A stretch of 64,000 nt of DNA from Cephalotus follicularis. Lineage: Eukaryota; Streptophyta; Magnoliopsida; Oxalidales; Cephalotaceae. A program made the translations under genes and the position numbers. The notes under the pieces are model-generated. The model did not search any database, was not told the DNA's origin, and was given only the letters and a program-made list of their open reading frames with translations. Below are positions 1 through 11,433 of this stretch, piece after piece. The stretch covers positions 1 through 64,000 of the forward strand of contig BDDD01000984.1 in assembly GCA_001972305.1 (NCBI GenBank), written 5' to 3'. Position 1 is the first letter of the stretch; each line of letters opens with the position of its first letter.

Positions 1-1526
1 AGGGGCTGGTATTATTAAAAAGCATTTTCTGCAAGAGTGGAGTGTGGGGTTTTTTGAGACAATATTGCTGGGTAATTGGACTTCGATTCTCTCTGCAGAC
101 TGTGAGTGATTTCTAAATTGATAAACACCAAGCAAGGCTTATCTAGGGTGGATTGATTACTGATTTCATTAGTCATAATCAATACTCCCTTTTCTAAGCT
201 AAGTGAGAGAGTGAGTGTCTTCTAGCTCTTGGATTTCGCTGGTTGTTTTTCTTGGTGTTCCTGTAGCTTGGAGAAGATCAAAGGGATTCTACTCAAGCTT
301 GTACCGGCAAAGAACGAAGGAGCCAACACCCTCTGGTATAAATTCTTGGTCCTTCTTGCTTATGCCATGTTTATGTGTCACCATTGTTTGCAATGGTGAC
401 ACCAATTCAATTCTGTTGATGTTGTGGTGATCCATGGGTTCTGTGGATATGCCTTCATGGACTTGTTATATTATATAGGGTGTCCTTCCGCTGCATGATT
501 AATAGTTTAAAAGAAAAATTTTATTCTATACTCTTACACCCTATGTCCATTGAGGCATCGGAGTCTGTATATCCGATTCCATCAATTTCATGTGTTTCCA
601 AATTGATTTTGATAAATAAATGTTTTGGTAATGATTAAATACTGAGTATTTGTACCCACCTATGGGGCGTACCATAGGCATGTCGTAGGCCTGGCACGGG
701 GGCATGACACTTCTATAGCGGTGTAATTAGTCTACGACGTCTCTGTATGTTATGAATAAATCCCATGAGGTGGATTTATAGATCCACTATGTATGATAGA
801 GGCGTAAGAATCGATTCTAGTTGATGGCATATGTGATAAGATATGCAATGTGTGATATGATATGATAGTAGAATTGACTTGTGTAGTGCCGTACACTTCA
901 ATTCTAATGGGCGTGTGGAATTAGCTCCTCCCTTGCCATATATGTTTCTAATATGTGATATGTTATATGGCTCAATATGAATTATGAAATTGTGATTTTG
1001 AAATGTTTCGTATATATTTCAAGTTATGAATTGGGTTTTATGAAGTTCGGAAATGAACGTTTAAATGATTTAATGCTTAAGATTTCTGTTACGAGTTTTA
1101 TTGATATCTTACTGCTTTTAAATTATCGTTTACTGTTTTTATATTCTTTATCTGTACTGAGGTTTGCTCAGCCGCGTTTTGGTTTCCATGCGGCAGGTTA
1201 TCAAGAGCAGTGGGGGAATGTGTGAATGAGAGTTGGCCACCTTTATGTCATGGATCCCTAGGAGTGTGATCCCTATGTGTTTTCAGTTAGAGACGGTCAT
1301 GAACAATAAGTTACTTTTGGTTTATGATTTTAATAATTGACCCTTGGAACATATCATTTAAGTTTTCTAAATATGTAAAGTTTTTAAGTTTATGATTAGT
1401 TTTCAGTATGTTATGTTTTGACCGCCATGTTTTTGGCTAATAAAGTTATGCCTATGTTATGTTCAGTTAAGTTAAGTTTTGTTAAGTTATGACCTGTGAC
1501 GACTCTCGCCGTCCGGGGGTGTTACA
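1..1526 (+). mobile_element. 3' part of a Ty3/Gypsy chromovirus-type LTR (family C), cut by the window edge
   Basis: The segment ends in GGGGGTGTTACA at 1526, the 3' terminus typical of large plant Gypsy LTRs. Its last 400 bases match, in order, the end of the solo LTR at 18934-21041 (shared 'tactgaggtttgctcag' and 'ccatgcggcagg' blocks). The part around 655-800 (characteristic 'ggcatgtcgtaggcctgg') matches, reversed, the LTR at 30014-33415. No primer-binding site follows, so this is either a 3' LTR or a solo LTR. The short ORFs inside have no codon logic and are not genes. The 5' end is outside the window. Confidence 0.8.
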
Positions 1527-3896
1527 CTATGCATAAATATATATGTATGTATGAGATGCACTCCTTCATTGGAGAAGTTTCTTTAAGCCGCGGGGCGGCT
1601 GCATGTATGTATATTACACAATCTATTTATACAATCTGAATTCCTTTTCATATTTTATAGTGCATATTCAATCAACAATGGCAACCCGCTATATGTATAT
1701 CCCAACCTATCTCAATGGATCAGTTGATCAACATGTCAACTGAGTACACATATAGTGCCCTGTCATTCAAGGGGTTGGATCTCATGCCTGAGAGGTTATG
1801 AGAATGAGGTCCTTACTCCTTTATGACTGAACGTTCCAAGTCACAGGTTCACTTTCTTAGGGAAATTATTGAACTGTAAAGACTTGCCATATTATGCTTG
1901 CTCCCAGGTATAGTGGAGGATGGATTATCTCGTTACCATTTGGATTTATCCTAAAGCATAATGCGGGGTTCATGCTATGGAGCATGAGACTAAACAGACC
2001 CACCATAGGAAACCTATTTGGAAAGTCATACCTAGGTCAATAGGATTCCTATAGTCTCGGTAGTGTATAGTCTATGGTGACTAGTAGACCATTCGTGGAG
2101 CTACGTTGTATCGTTACACTTGAGCGGCTGACATGCATTGTGTTGTAACTTCTTGGCTTTGATTTCCGCCTTCCCCAGCACTAGCCATGTGCTGGCAAAA
2201 GGGTTGTCTTTGGGCCCTGTGGGAGTTTCATTGAGATGTATGAGCGAGTTCACAATAAGGAATCATCACACTCATATGCAGGGTGATCGGCTCTATGTTA
2301 TTTATGTTTATTGAGATTTATAAAACCCTGATCAGATATAGGCAGACTGGAAACGGGGTTTCCGAGGAAGTCTGCCAAAAGTCTCAATGCGTACGTAAAT
2401 TTATAGTTATTGTGACTTTACCTAAGAGTGACATTATTTCGAGCCCTAGGTCGCGGTCGAAGCCAAGTATGACGTAGGATACATGACGCATATGCTGATG
2501 ACTGGATAAAGTACTGGTTTACCGAATGTCGACTTATAGACGTAGTTTATTCTACTGATTCGGGGGGTGAAGGGATTCACACTGGGGCTATTTTAAAAGT
2601 CTGGGACTATTGGGATAGTCATACAAGAACTCCTGGGATGTTCTGGGAAATTTATAGTCGTACAGGATTCAAACCGGGCTTTCGGCTCCTGCCTGATTAT
2701 TGGAAAAGCGATGCATGCTACATACATGCTAGCTTGGCGGAAAATCTATAATTTGGCATTAGTGATTTATTTATTAATTTATTTTTACCACCGTATTGCC
2801 AAATTGATATATTAAGAGAAACTACAGTGGGAGTATGTTTAACATACGTTGTGCGGGGCACATAAATTAAACTAAAGAGAGACTTTTAATTTATAAAAAA
2901 GAAGAAAGAGATAAAAACAAAAAAATGGACTAAGTCAAAATTGGATTTTTGACATGCCTATTGCACACGGGCGCGTAACAGGTGAGAGGCGAGAGAGAGA
3001 CAGAGCACGCTACGCGTGCTCTGTGCCTGGCGACGCGGTTCCTGGCTGGAAAAAGAAGGCGCACGTGGCGCCGGTGGCTTGCAAAGGAGTTGTCCTCTCA
3101 TCCCCGGTGCTCTTCTCTCTCTCACCCCATTTCTCTTTCTCTCTCTCTCTCTCTGTTTTGGCCAGACGCAATTTCGCCTCTTCCCACTGCCGTCATCTCC
3201 TTCGCTGCCGACAGTCACAGTATGTGGAGCCAAGCTTTGGATCTACCTACCTTGACCATATTTTAGGCCTTTCCCGGCGTTTTTCGTTATTTTTGTGGTC
3301 GGATGCATTTTCTGAGTCGACTCACTATGCACCGTGAGTTGGCGTTTCGGCCCGAGTCACGCTGAGTCTTGGCCACCAGTGCGTTTGTAGGGGTGTTGCC
3401 GTCCACATATGTCACGGCCGGTCAATGGCGAGTTGACCGAGTCACACTGAGTCCAAACTCAATGAGTTGGAGCCACTGTCCACCATTCCAGGGCGCTTCC
3501 AGGCTGGTCTCCACCATGAATGAGTAGATCTCTATTTTTGGAGTCCGTTAGTGTGGTTGTTGGTGTTTTGGCAGGTTGGCCAGAATCCGGGGTAGTACCA
3601 GTGACGGGCAGTTGCTTTGACAAGTGCGTAGCGGTAAAGTGATGGAGCCGCCAACGTTGGTATGATTCCTAAACATTTATATTTAATGTTTACCGAATTG
3701 GTTTCGGTTATGTGGATGTATGCTTGACATTTCGTTTTGTTCGATTGAATATTAAACGGAGATCCTTGGCGGATTGATAATGGTAGTAAGATGTAAGTGT
3801 GACCTTAACTTCGTGTGTCGGTGTTTTTGAAAAATTAAAATTATACACACTTGCATCCTAGAACCAAAGTCGACCGGGACCCTCCCGGGTTCCAAC
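1527..3896 (+). mobile_element. Copia-like LTR fragment, 5' end unclear
   Basis: The right end (about 3740-3896: 'taaacggagatcc', 'gaaaaattaaaattat', 'gaccggga', final TTCCAACA) matches the end of the small solo Copia-type LTR at 33765-34189. The left part (about 1590-1770, with 'ggatcagttgatcaacat') matches the start of that LTR. Between them lies about 1.9 kb absent from the small copy. That stretch includes a CT-rich leader near 3110-3160 and, at 3420-3475, repeats of the 'gagttgac..gagtcac' type also seen in the LTRs of the 17-kb element. No TGTTAG start is visible, so the 5' end is truncated or rearranged. The overlapping ORFs on both strands near 2950-3340 are low-complexity shadows. 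Confidence 0.55.
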
Positions 3897-4032
3897 AGTC
3901 CTGGTATCACCTCAAAGGCCATAGGCCTGCAGACACTCCATAAAACCATCCATAACCATACCATGGCAACAATCAACCATAGGGTCAAGGAATAACACTA
4001 GCCACATAACCCTGCCTTGATGCTTACACCTG

Positions 4033-4198
4033 AAGGTGCTAGCCCTTGAGGGGACCCGCGATCAATCCTGAAGGAGTTCATCTTGGTCTACCCTAAATCC
4101 ATAATGCTAGCCCAGAAGGTACTAGCCCCTGAGGGGACCCGTGATCAATCCCGAAGGAGTTCAGCTCGGTCTACCCTAAATCCATAATATGTGGCCTA
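4033..4198. repeat. Two-copy tandem repeat, about 83 bp
   Basis: Two adjacent copies begin at 'aaggtgctagcccttgagg' (4033) and 'aaggtactagcccctgagg' (4116). Each runs through 'ggggacccg', 'gatcaatcc' and 'ggtctaccctaaatcc' with a few substitutions. Confidence 0.8.
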
Positions 4199-4679
4199 CA
4201 TCCATAATGCTTCTTGACGTAAATGAAGATTATGAATGGGTTATGCCGTAAGATTGCAACCATAACAAACAACAGCCATAGCCGTGCCATACCCTTTACC
4301 ATAACTAATTTACATTTAAAGGATAGGGACCTGCCATAAAGGATCACATAGGATCCATCTGTCAAAACCATTAAAAACCATTTCCATAACCCATTTTTCC
4401 ATTAACCATTCCCTTTTATTTGGTCCTTATCGGAGTTGAAAACAATGGAGAGGAAGTCTAACTAGGATGTTCGCGTCCAGACACCCTAATTGAGCTACTA
4501 TAACCATTCTTGAAAACCATTTATATAAAAACCCCCTTTTCTTTATAAAACTTCATTGTTTATAGCTTAAAAGGGATAGAATTTGGATTTCCATAGATTA
4601 CAAGCCCTTAGGAAGGCTTCCTATGGAATATATTTGGAGAGAAGATCATTTGGGTTGAAAACCGTAAAATTTGGCCAAC

Positions 4680-5012
4680 GTAGATAGGGGGTTTAGGCGT
4701 TGACGTGTAAAGTTTACGCGTCGACGCGTAACGTCTGAGCGTCGACGCTTTGTACTAGGCGTCGACGCTTAGAGCACTAGGCCTTGAGCATTGACGCATG
4801 CGCTAAGCGTCAACTGCTGGCAACACATAAGGCATCAACGCTTAACGAAGGCGTCGACGCTTATGTCCCCTTCCCTCATAGCGTTAAAGTGCCACACAGT
4901 CGGGCGCACTAACGCAAAGGCACCTAGGCTTCGACACTTAAGTCAAAAATGTCGACGCCCTGGGCACTTAGGAACACGTCAACATGCATGAAAAACACGT
5001 TGACGCCCTGGA
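4680..5012. repeat. Interspersed GCGTCGACGC palindrome array
   Basis: The 10-bp palindrome GCGTCGACGC occurs exactly at 4718, 4739, 4759 and 4851. Degenerate copies (gcgttgacg, gcattgacgc, gcatcaacgc, tgtcgacgcc) fill the gaps at roughly 20-40 bp spacing. The flanks extend the symmetry to AGCGTCGACGCT. Function unknown; see findings. Confidence 0.75.
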
Positions 5013-5535
5013 CTGTTGTCAACTGTAAAAATCGCCCAAAATCCCTCAATAATCCATATAAATTGTTTTTAATTCAAATCCAAGGAAGCCACAAGCTCCC
5101 ACCGTCAAAAGGAACATAAAAACACCTTTAAAACCCTTTAAAATAGTGTCCATAACCCTTAGAATGAGGGAAAACGGGAATTGGGAAAAAAGCTCCAAAT
5201 CCTTCGATTTCACTCAAATCTCCCCTTTAATCCGTATTTAACCATATCAATCACCCTAGTCCATCCATATAGCATATATGCAACTGTCCATAACCATAAA
5301 ACCATGCAAATCCATCCATATAAGGAGATCAGAGCATAAGTAGAACCTACCTTAATTAGCTGAGAATGGAGAATAGGTTGCTTGAATCCGTATTCCGCTT
5401 CTCCCTTCAGGTTCTATATGCTGCCACGATTCCAATAGCTGCTTGTTTGCTTGATTTCGCCCATTCTCTCTCTAACTCACTCTTTCACTATCTCTCTAAG
5501 GGAAATGAGAAGTGAATCAAGGATGACCGAACCGC

Positions 5536-5547
5536 CTATATATATAG
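5536..5547 (-). promoter_or_regulatory. Probable LTR TATA box
   Basis: CTATATATATAG lies in a GC-richer context on the minus strand. A CT/GA-rich leader and a 'aaggtagg' splice-donor-like site lie downstream on that strand (about 5360), the usual order of a plant LTR promoter and R/U5 leader. Position relative to the LTR start (about 200 bases in) is plausible. Confidence 0.5.
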
Positions 5548-5749
5548 GAATAGGCTCCCTTAGGCGAAAATCTCACAAACAGCGAGCGGGTTTTACTAAA
5601 CCTCCCTTACTCATAAACATGCACAAAAGTGGGAAATAGTATATACAATATACATTCCATGACATCCATAAGTATAATATTGTACAATACAATATAAATA
5701 TAAGCAGAATACACGCTAATCCGTACACATAAAATATATGGGGCTCACA

Positions 5750-6641
5750 AACATCGTTTAAATTTATGCTGAAAAGATTACTTTAGGTTTCTTTTAGTCG
5801 GCTGTGTATATTGAAGAGAGCAGCATTGACGAGCGGCACAAAAACGCACGAAGCCACTCATTTAGTCCCTTTTTTTTCTTTTTCTTTTGTTTAATTTTTA
5901 TTCAATGTTTAGCAGCTAACTTTCCAATGGTTTTTGGGTCAGAACAAAGCCTAGATTGTATCGATTCGACTTCATTAATAAAATCCTTGAAGTTTTGATT
6001 TGTTCTTCAATTTTCTGCCTTCACACACACTTTGTCAGTCTGATTCAAATCCACAAACATTTTGTCGGTGAATATGAAAGTTTCTGAATGAATGGTTTTC
6101 AACGCAATCAATGGAGTCTACTCATACGGTTTGTCACAACGAACACACTCCATATAGACTTAGCATGTCTACTCATCCGATTTGTCGTCGCTGCCACACT
6201 CAGCATAGACCTAGCATGACTACTCATACGATTTGTCATCACAGTCTCACTCCGTATCGATCTAGCTGCGGTTGGTTGTCAAAATCTGATCAATCAAGTA
6301 AGTGAGTTGATCAATATAATCTATGGTGAGTTTCTATACCTTAAAACCGTTTTTCTCTTGCATATTTTATTTAGTTTTATTTACTGCTTTGATAATTCAT
6401 AGTTTGATCAACGCTTTCCTGCTTTACATTTATTTACGCCGACGCCTTCAACTACTGTTTTAATAAATTAGCTTAGTTTTGCATGTTTAGGAGTACTTTT
6501 CATAATTGGATCTGAATTTTGCATACTATGCCTAGGTTGAATAGATTAAAATTAATTTAACTTGATTTCCTAGTGTTCGACCCGTTACTGCACAATATGC
6601 ACTTGCGGTATAAATTTAATTCTTTTCAAAACACGTGAACA
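5750..6641 (+). repeat. 5' LTR of the Athila-type element, 5'-truncated
   Basis: Collinear with 12233-13145 of the 3' LTR. Shared blocks include 'ctttaggtttcttttagtcgg', the 50-bp tandem units, and the end 'cttttcaaaacacgtgaaca'. It terminates in CA at 6641, six bases before the primer-binding site. The first 0.8 kb of the LTR (compare 11434-12232) is missing. Confidence 0.8.
6115..6290. repeat. About 50-bp tandem units inside the Athila-type LTR
   Basis: Roughly three and a half units, each with 'tactcatacgatttgtc' and 'cactccgtatagacctag' variants. The same array is in the 3' LTR at 12598-12760, so it predates insertion. Confidence 0.75.
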
Positions 6642-6647
6642 AGTTTT

Positions 6648-6665
6648 TGGCACCGTTACCAGGGA
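6648..6665 (+). other. Primer-binding site, tRNA-Asp type
   Basis: TGGCACCGTTACCAGGGA lies six bases after the LTR end. It matches the 18-base Athila-group primer site complementary to tRNA-Asp at all but three positions. All three differences are G-to-A changes, the two CpG ones being what methylcytosine deamination on the opposite strand would give. Confidence 0.8.
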
Positions 6666-6888
6666 AACAAGTTTTAGATAATTTTAATTATTTAACTGAT
6701 TCGTAGTATTTAGTTTAATTAATTACTTAAAAAACCGGTTTGCTTTAACGTTGTGTTTTCTGCTTCAATTTATGTTAATTAATTTAATTTAGTATTTTTC
6801 GTTTTATTGTGTGTTTTGCGTTAGTTATTAATTCCCCGTTTGTGCGTTCTGTTAGTTTTTTGTCTATTTTCAGTCTTTGTGTTAATAC

Positions 6889-8307
6889 ATGACTGAGTGG
6901 GTTCATGGTCCAAATCAACATCTTGAAAGAATTAATCATCAACAAGCAACAATGGCGGACGAACGACCCATCCAAACTTTACGCGATAGATTTTACCCCG
7001 CGAGGACAGCGCAACCGTCTTGTATCCTGTTGCCTGCCCCTTAAGGGAACAATTTTGAGTTGAAATCTCAGTTTATTAGCATGCTCCTGTACTTTCATGG
7101 TTTACCCAATGAGGATGCATATCTCTTCCTTCGTGAGTTGGAGGAGGTATGTTCCCTTATGAAACTTCAGCAACTCTCGGATGACGCAATTAAATTGCGT
7201 TTCATAAATTTTTCTCCCAAACATGGAGCTAAGAAATGGCTCTACAGTTTTCCTAGTGGCTCCATCTCTACACGAGACCATTTCACTGTCTCGTTCCTCA
7301 AGAAATTTTTTCCGCTTCATAAAACCAATAAGCTTAGTAACGAAATTCTCTAGTTTCACCAGCGACCCAATGAATCATTTTCTCGATGCATGGAACGTTT
7401 CAAAGACCTTCTTTTAGAGTGTCCTCATCATGGTCTGAATAGTTGGCATTTATGCCAAATCATTTATGAAGGGATCGACTACCAGACCAAGCAATTGGTA
7501 AAATCAATGTGTCATGATGGGTTCACCTCCTATACCGATGAATACGAGGGTTGGAATTTCCTACTAGATTTGGGTGAGCGAACAAGGGAGTGGGAGTCAA
7601 GTCAAATTTCTGAGAGAGCTTTGCCGAGTAAGGGTTACGTTATAGAAGGGGCAGTTGCTAAGGAGGCCCAGTTGGATAGCCTCATCAATAGATTGAAGTC
7701 GATAGTTAAGGGTCTCATGCAAGTAAATCACATTGAATAATGGACCCCTATGTGTTCTTGGTGTCAGTCTCTGAATCATGTTAATGAAGAATGCCAAATT
7801 TACACTGAAAATCAATACTCTCTTGAGAATGTTTCCGCAATGAATCAATACAACCTGTATAGTAACACTTACAATCCGGGTTGGCAAATTCACCCAAACT
7901 TCTCATGGAGTCAAGGGCACAACCAAAGAGGACCATTGAATTTTTTTTGTCAAACATCAAATTTTTTTGGTCAACCATCAAAGTTTTCTAGGCAACCTTT
8001 GAGCTTCTATAGCAAGTCTTCACCACAACAGACCTTTCAAAGGTTCCCACAGTCTTCAACAAATGTCCAATCATCCTTCCCACTTCAAAATCAATTTCAA
8101 AATCAACAATCACCTGGATTGTTGAACCAAAGGGAAGGCACGTCTAGGATTTCATCGTTAGAAAAGAACATAGAGCTTCTTATGAGCACTGTGATGACTA
8201 GCCAGCATAACATGGAGAAGCAAATTTCTCAGCTAACATTTGTGTTACATACAAGAGAGAAGGGAAAAATGTCGTCCCAACCTGTACGAATCCTAGGACA
8301 GTCATGA
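6889..8307 (+). pseudogene. Athila-type Gag, broken by stops
   Basis: One frame runs from the ATG at 6889 to TGA at 8305 with internal stops at about 7042, 7351 and 7738. The retrotransposon gag domain is clear: 'ELKSQFISML', 'NEDAYLFLRELEEVC', 'DDAIKLRFINFS', 'KKWLYSFPSGSI', 'FLKKFFPLHKT', then 'RFKDLLLECPHHGL' and 'CQIIYEGIDY'. A Cys-rich remnant 'CSWCQSLNHVNEEC' follows near 7750, which fits a zinc knuckle CX2CX4HX4C. A long Asn/Gln/Phe/Ser-rich linker comes next (about 7840-8140). Gag would form the virus-like particle and bind element RNA. The downstream ORF starts in another frame at 8304 and overlaps the stop as ATGA, so a frameshift separates gag from protease. In relatives gag and pol are read as one polyprotein. 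Not functional as it stands. Confidence 0.85.
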
Positions 8308-10133
8308 ATAATCAAGCTCACACCCAGGCAGACCCAAATCTTAGGATGACTATGATTCAGCCCACGCATGCCCAACCGCAATCTAATTCAAAATGCTCAT
8401 TTTCTTCCTCGAGACCAGCGGACCAAGTGTTTGTCATGAGGAGTGAAGGTGAGGACCAACCAACAGATCAAACAGAAAATCTGAGTGAGCAGTTGGATGA
8501 GTCCTTGGCACATGAAAATCTAAAAGAACAATTGGTTGACTCCTTTACAAAACCAACAAATTAAACTGTGAAAGATGAAAAAAGGGGAGAAGAAGAGAAG
8601 AAAAAGAAGGAGAAACTAGTGGCGTTACCTGAGCGTTCATATGATCCACCAACCCCTTTCCCAAAAAGATTGCAAAGTAAGAAAGCCCCCGCAATGGAAA
8701 AGATCATCGATACATTTAAGCAAGTCCAAATAAATATTCCATTGCTTGATGCTATCACTCAAGTGCCCTCTTACGTAAAATTCCTAAAATACTTATGCAC
8801 TAAAAAGAGGATCCTTTAGACACCAAAAACGGCTTTCTTGGCAACCAATATCACTGCGATTATTTCGCAACCGAAGATTCAAAAGTTTAAAGATCCAGGT
8901 TGGCCAACAATCTCTTGTGTCATCGGCAACACCAAAATTGAACATGCTTTGCTTGATCTAGGAGCAAGTGTTAATTTGTTGCCTTCTTCTGTTTTTGAGC
9001 AACTTGGTTTAGGAGAGTTGCGCCCGACCACAATGACTTTGCAATTAGCTGATAGGTCGGTGAAAGTACCAAGAGGAAAATTTAAGAATGTTTTGATCAA
9101 GGTTGGTGAGTTTTTCTTTCCTGTCAAGTTTGTCATTTTAGATATTAAACCTGTTGCAAATATAAAAGACCAAATCCCAGTTATCCTTGGAAGACCATTC
9201 TTGGCCACGAGTAATGATTTAAAAAATTACCGAAATGGTCTGATGAATTTGAGTTTTGGAATATCGTCAATGGACTTTAACATTTTCTGTTTGGGAAAGC
9301 ATCAAGCTGACTTTGATGAAGTCTACGTGATACACTCGATTCCTGATAGGATTGACACTTTTGATGACATTGATTTTGATAAAGACTTCATTGAGTGTAT
9401 GAGAGAATTTGAAGAAAAGGAAGCTACCCAAAAGGAAATGTTAACGTGGCTGACAAATAAGATCAATGAGCCAACTTTGGATAGTGAATGGGATCATCTA
9501 TCCCATCACACTCACAAAATTGTCAGGCCTGACCAAACGCACTTTGACAAAGATTTTGATAGCAACTTCATGGAATGTTTGAGAGAATTCAAGGAGTTAG
9601 AGGTCATGCAAAAGGAAATTCTGAGTTAGTTGGACGATGGGATCATTGATTCTACTTTGGATAGTCAATGGGACAATTTGTCCCATTTCACACACAAACT
9701 CAGCACGCCGTCTCACCCTCACACCACCCTCGAAAAGGAATTTTTATTTACTAAAAGCCAAATAGGATGGAGGGTGTGCATATTCAATGACCAAATGTTT
9801 GACTGGTTGGTTGGCCATAATAATTCTGGTTCTCTTGATGTTTTTTATTGCTGGAGATCACTGTGGGATAATTTTTATTTTGTAAACATTGTTTTCTCAC
9901 CTTATGAATTGCAGTTTAATTTTGATGGATTTTATTGGTGGAAATCTCGTTGGGATGATGCTTATATTATTAAAACTGTGCTTTCACCTTGTATGCTTAA
10001 GTTTTTTAAAACAGGTATTGGAGAAACGTTTAAGCTTTTTTGGCAGCGGTTGAAGAAGTTTCTAGAGTTTCCGGCTGCACCGATGGATGAGGCCATGGAT
10101 CTTCACGAGCCTCCTTATTTCAAGCCTCCATGA
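8304..10133 (+). pseudogene. Athila-type aspartic protease ORF with a Trp-rich tail in place of RT
   Basis: A single frame runs from 8304 to TGA at 10131, with stops at 8562, 8817 and 9627. First comes a charged linker (Lys/Glu run near 8570-8620), then the conserved pre-protease block 'VQINIPLLDAITQVPSYVKF'. The retropepsin core follows at about 8940-9200: 'ALLDLGASVNLLP' (active-site D-L-G-A-S as usual in this group), 'LQLADRSVKVPRG', and the closing 'IPVILGRPFLATS'. After it an acidic segment is present twice ('FIECMREFEEKEATQKEM' near 9390; 'FMECLREFKELEVMQKEI' near 9565), each followed by 'TLDS.WD.LSH'. The last 130 codons (about 9740-10133) hold a two-unit aromatic repeat ('FYCWRSLWDNFYF', 'FYWWKSRWDDAYI', each followed by 'SP'). 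I recognise no domain in that tail. RT should start here in an autonomous relative but is absent. Confidence 0.8.
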
Positions 10134-10902
10134 TCACATTCGGCAAACCCTAGCCATTTTGTTCTTTATTGTATTACATTGTTTCTTATATATTTTTGAT
10201 AATTCATTGTCATTTCTTTAGTAGATTTTTATTGCATTGAGGACAATACAAAATTTAAGTGGGGGGGGGTGTGGGGAAGGGGGGTACCAATTTTGATTTT
10301 AATTTTGAAAGTAGGAATAAATGCAAATGTGGTTAGAAATAATAGAAAACCCCATAGGAGAAATAATAAAAATTTTGTTTTCAAGGAAAAGAAAAGGAAT
10401 ACATAAGGTAGGAGTTTGTGAAAAAATTAAAACATGAATGAAACAAAAAGTCCGATCTTGTGTGTTTTCAAAGTTTCATAGATCTTACTAAGGATGAGGA
10501 CAAGGAATGGATATTCTTGCATATTTATATATAAAAAAAAAAGAAAAGAAAAAAGAAGTACAAAAATAATGTTTATTTTACCTCCTTGAATTCAGTCTTA
10601 GTCTGTAGCCTATTTGATTCGAGTAATTAAACCTTAGGGGTGTTCTACACCTAGTTCCTTAAATCCAACTGGTTTGAGGGTAACTGGTTGAAAACTCGCT
10701 ACATGGGTCTTATAGAAAGCTTAAGAGACTAAGACATTGCACGAATTTAAGTTGGTAAAATTTTCATTGATTTCTTGAGCGAATTGCAAATTCTTAAGCT
10801 ACTTAGTACTTTGGATGTCTAGTGCTTGCTCCATCCATGACAATTCATATGGAAAAGAGTGGAGGAATGAAAAAAAAAAAGAAGAAGCAAAGAGAAAGAG
10901 AA

Positions 10903-10969
<67 letters not shown>

Positions 10970-11433
10970 AGTGCTAAAAGTTCTTTTGTCTAACTCCAAA
11001 GTAGGATTTTATGTTGCTGCGAAGGTATATCTTGATTGGTCATTAATGGTGGAATAATAGAAAAATGTACGAGAGCTCCTTAATTGAGATGTGTTTTGGT
11101 TCTGGAACTTGAAACGAGATAATAAAATTCAAGTATGGGGGTTGCCTATGAATTTTTAAGTAAAGATACATTTTGTCTATCGTCAAAGTTTTGATAAACT
11201 GAATTTTGTGTGTTTATTTTCTTGGAAAACACTCACGAGACAAAACTCGTCCACTAGGGCCACCTAGGGGTTTAACGGCTTGTTGCATAGCTAAATTCAA
11301 TCGTGATTCCTACGAAAATGAGTTAGGTTTTTGTTTTTGTTTTTGTTTTAGCTTTTGCTTTTGCTTTTGTGTTTTTGTTTTAGCTTTCCATTTGGTTTGC
11401 TTGAGGACAAGCAAAGTCTAAGTATGGGGTATT
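10134..11433 (+). other. Non-coding 3' region with two polypurine-type motifs
   Basis: No coding sequence is seen. Two copies of the Athila-group motif 'gaggacaa..aa.t.taagt.tgggg' occur. One at about 10232-10285 ends in a G-rich run. The other at about 11402-11430 ('gaggacaagcaaagtctaag' then tatgggg) lies directly before the 3' LTR and would be the plus-strand primer. In autonomous Athila elements an envelope-like ORF can lie between such motifs. None is visible here. Confidence 0.65.
10905..10966. repeat. (AC)n(AT)n microsatellite
   Basis: About 33 bases of AC followed by about 29 bases of AT. The minus-strand ORF of Val/Cys/Ile/Tyr runs across it is an artefact. Confidence 0.95.

Larger units (their letters stand above)
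3897..5749 (-). mobile_element. Reversed chromovirus-type LTR fragment (family D-like), 3' end missing
   Basis: On the minus strand the LTR starts at 5749 with TGTGAGCCCC followed by an AT-rich stretch. This resembles the TGTAAGCCCC start of the LTRs at 36802 and 43160. A TATA box lies about 200 bases inside it. It holds an array of GCGTCGACGC palindromes (4680-5012) and an 83-bp tandem duplication (4033-4198). The usual 3' terminus (tgtcacgcccc on the plus strand) is absent where the Copia fragment abuts at 3896/3897, so the LTR is truncated. No coding potential is seen. Confidence 0.6.

Noticed and set aside
2954-3337. ORF of 127 codons with three overlapping ORFs on both strands
   Set aside because: Low-complexity CT-rich leader sequence inside an LTR-like fragment; composition, not conserved protein, keeps the frames open.
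4680-5012. CRISPR-like array of short repeats and spacers
   Set aside because: The repeats are 10-bp degenerate palindromes with irregular spacing in a plant LTR; no cas genes, no fixed repeat length.
11206-11421. ORF with a Phe/Cys run
   Set aside because: It is a 'ttttgctttt' simple-sequence stretch next to the Athila polypurine motif.
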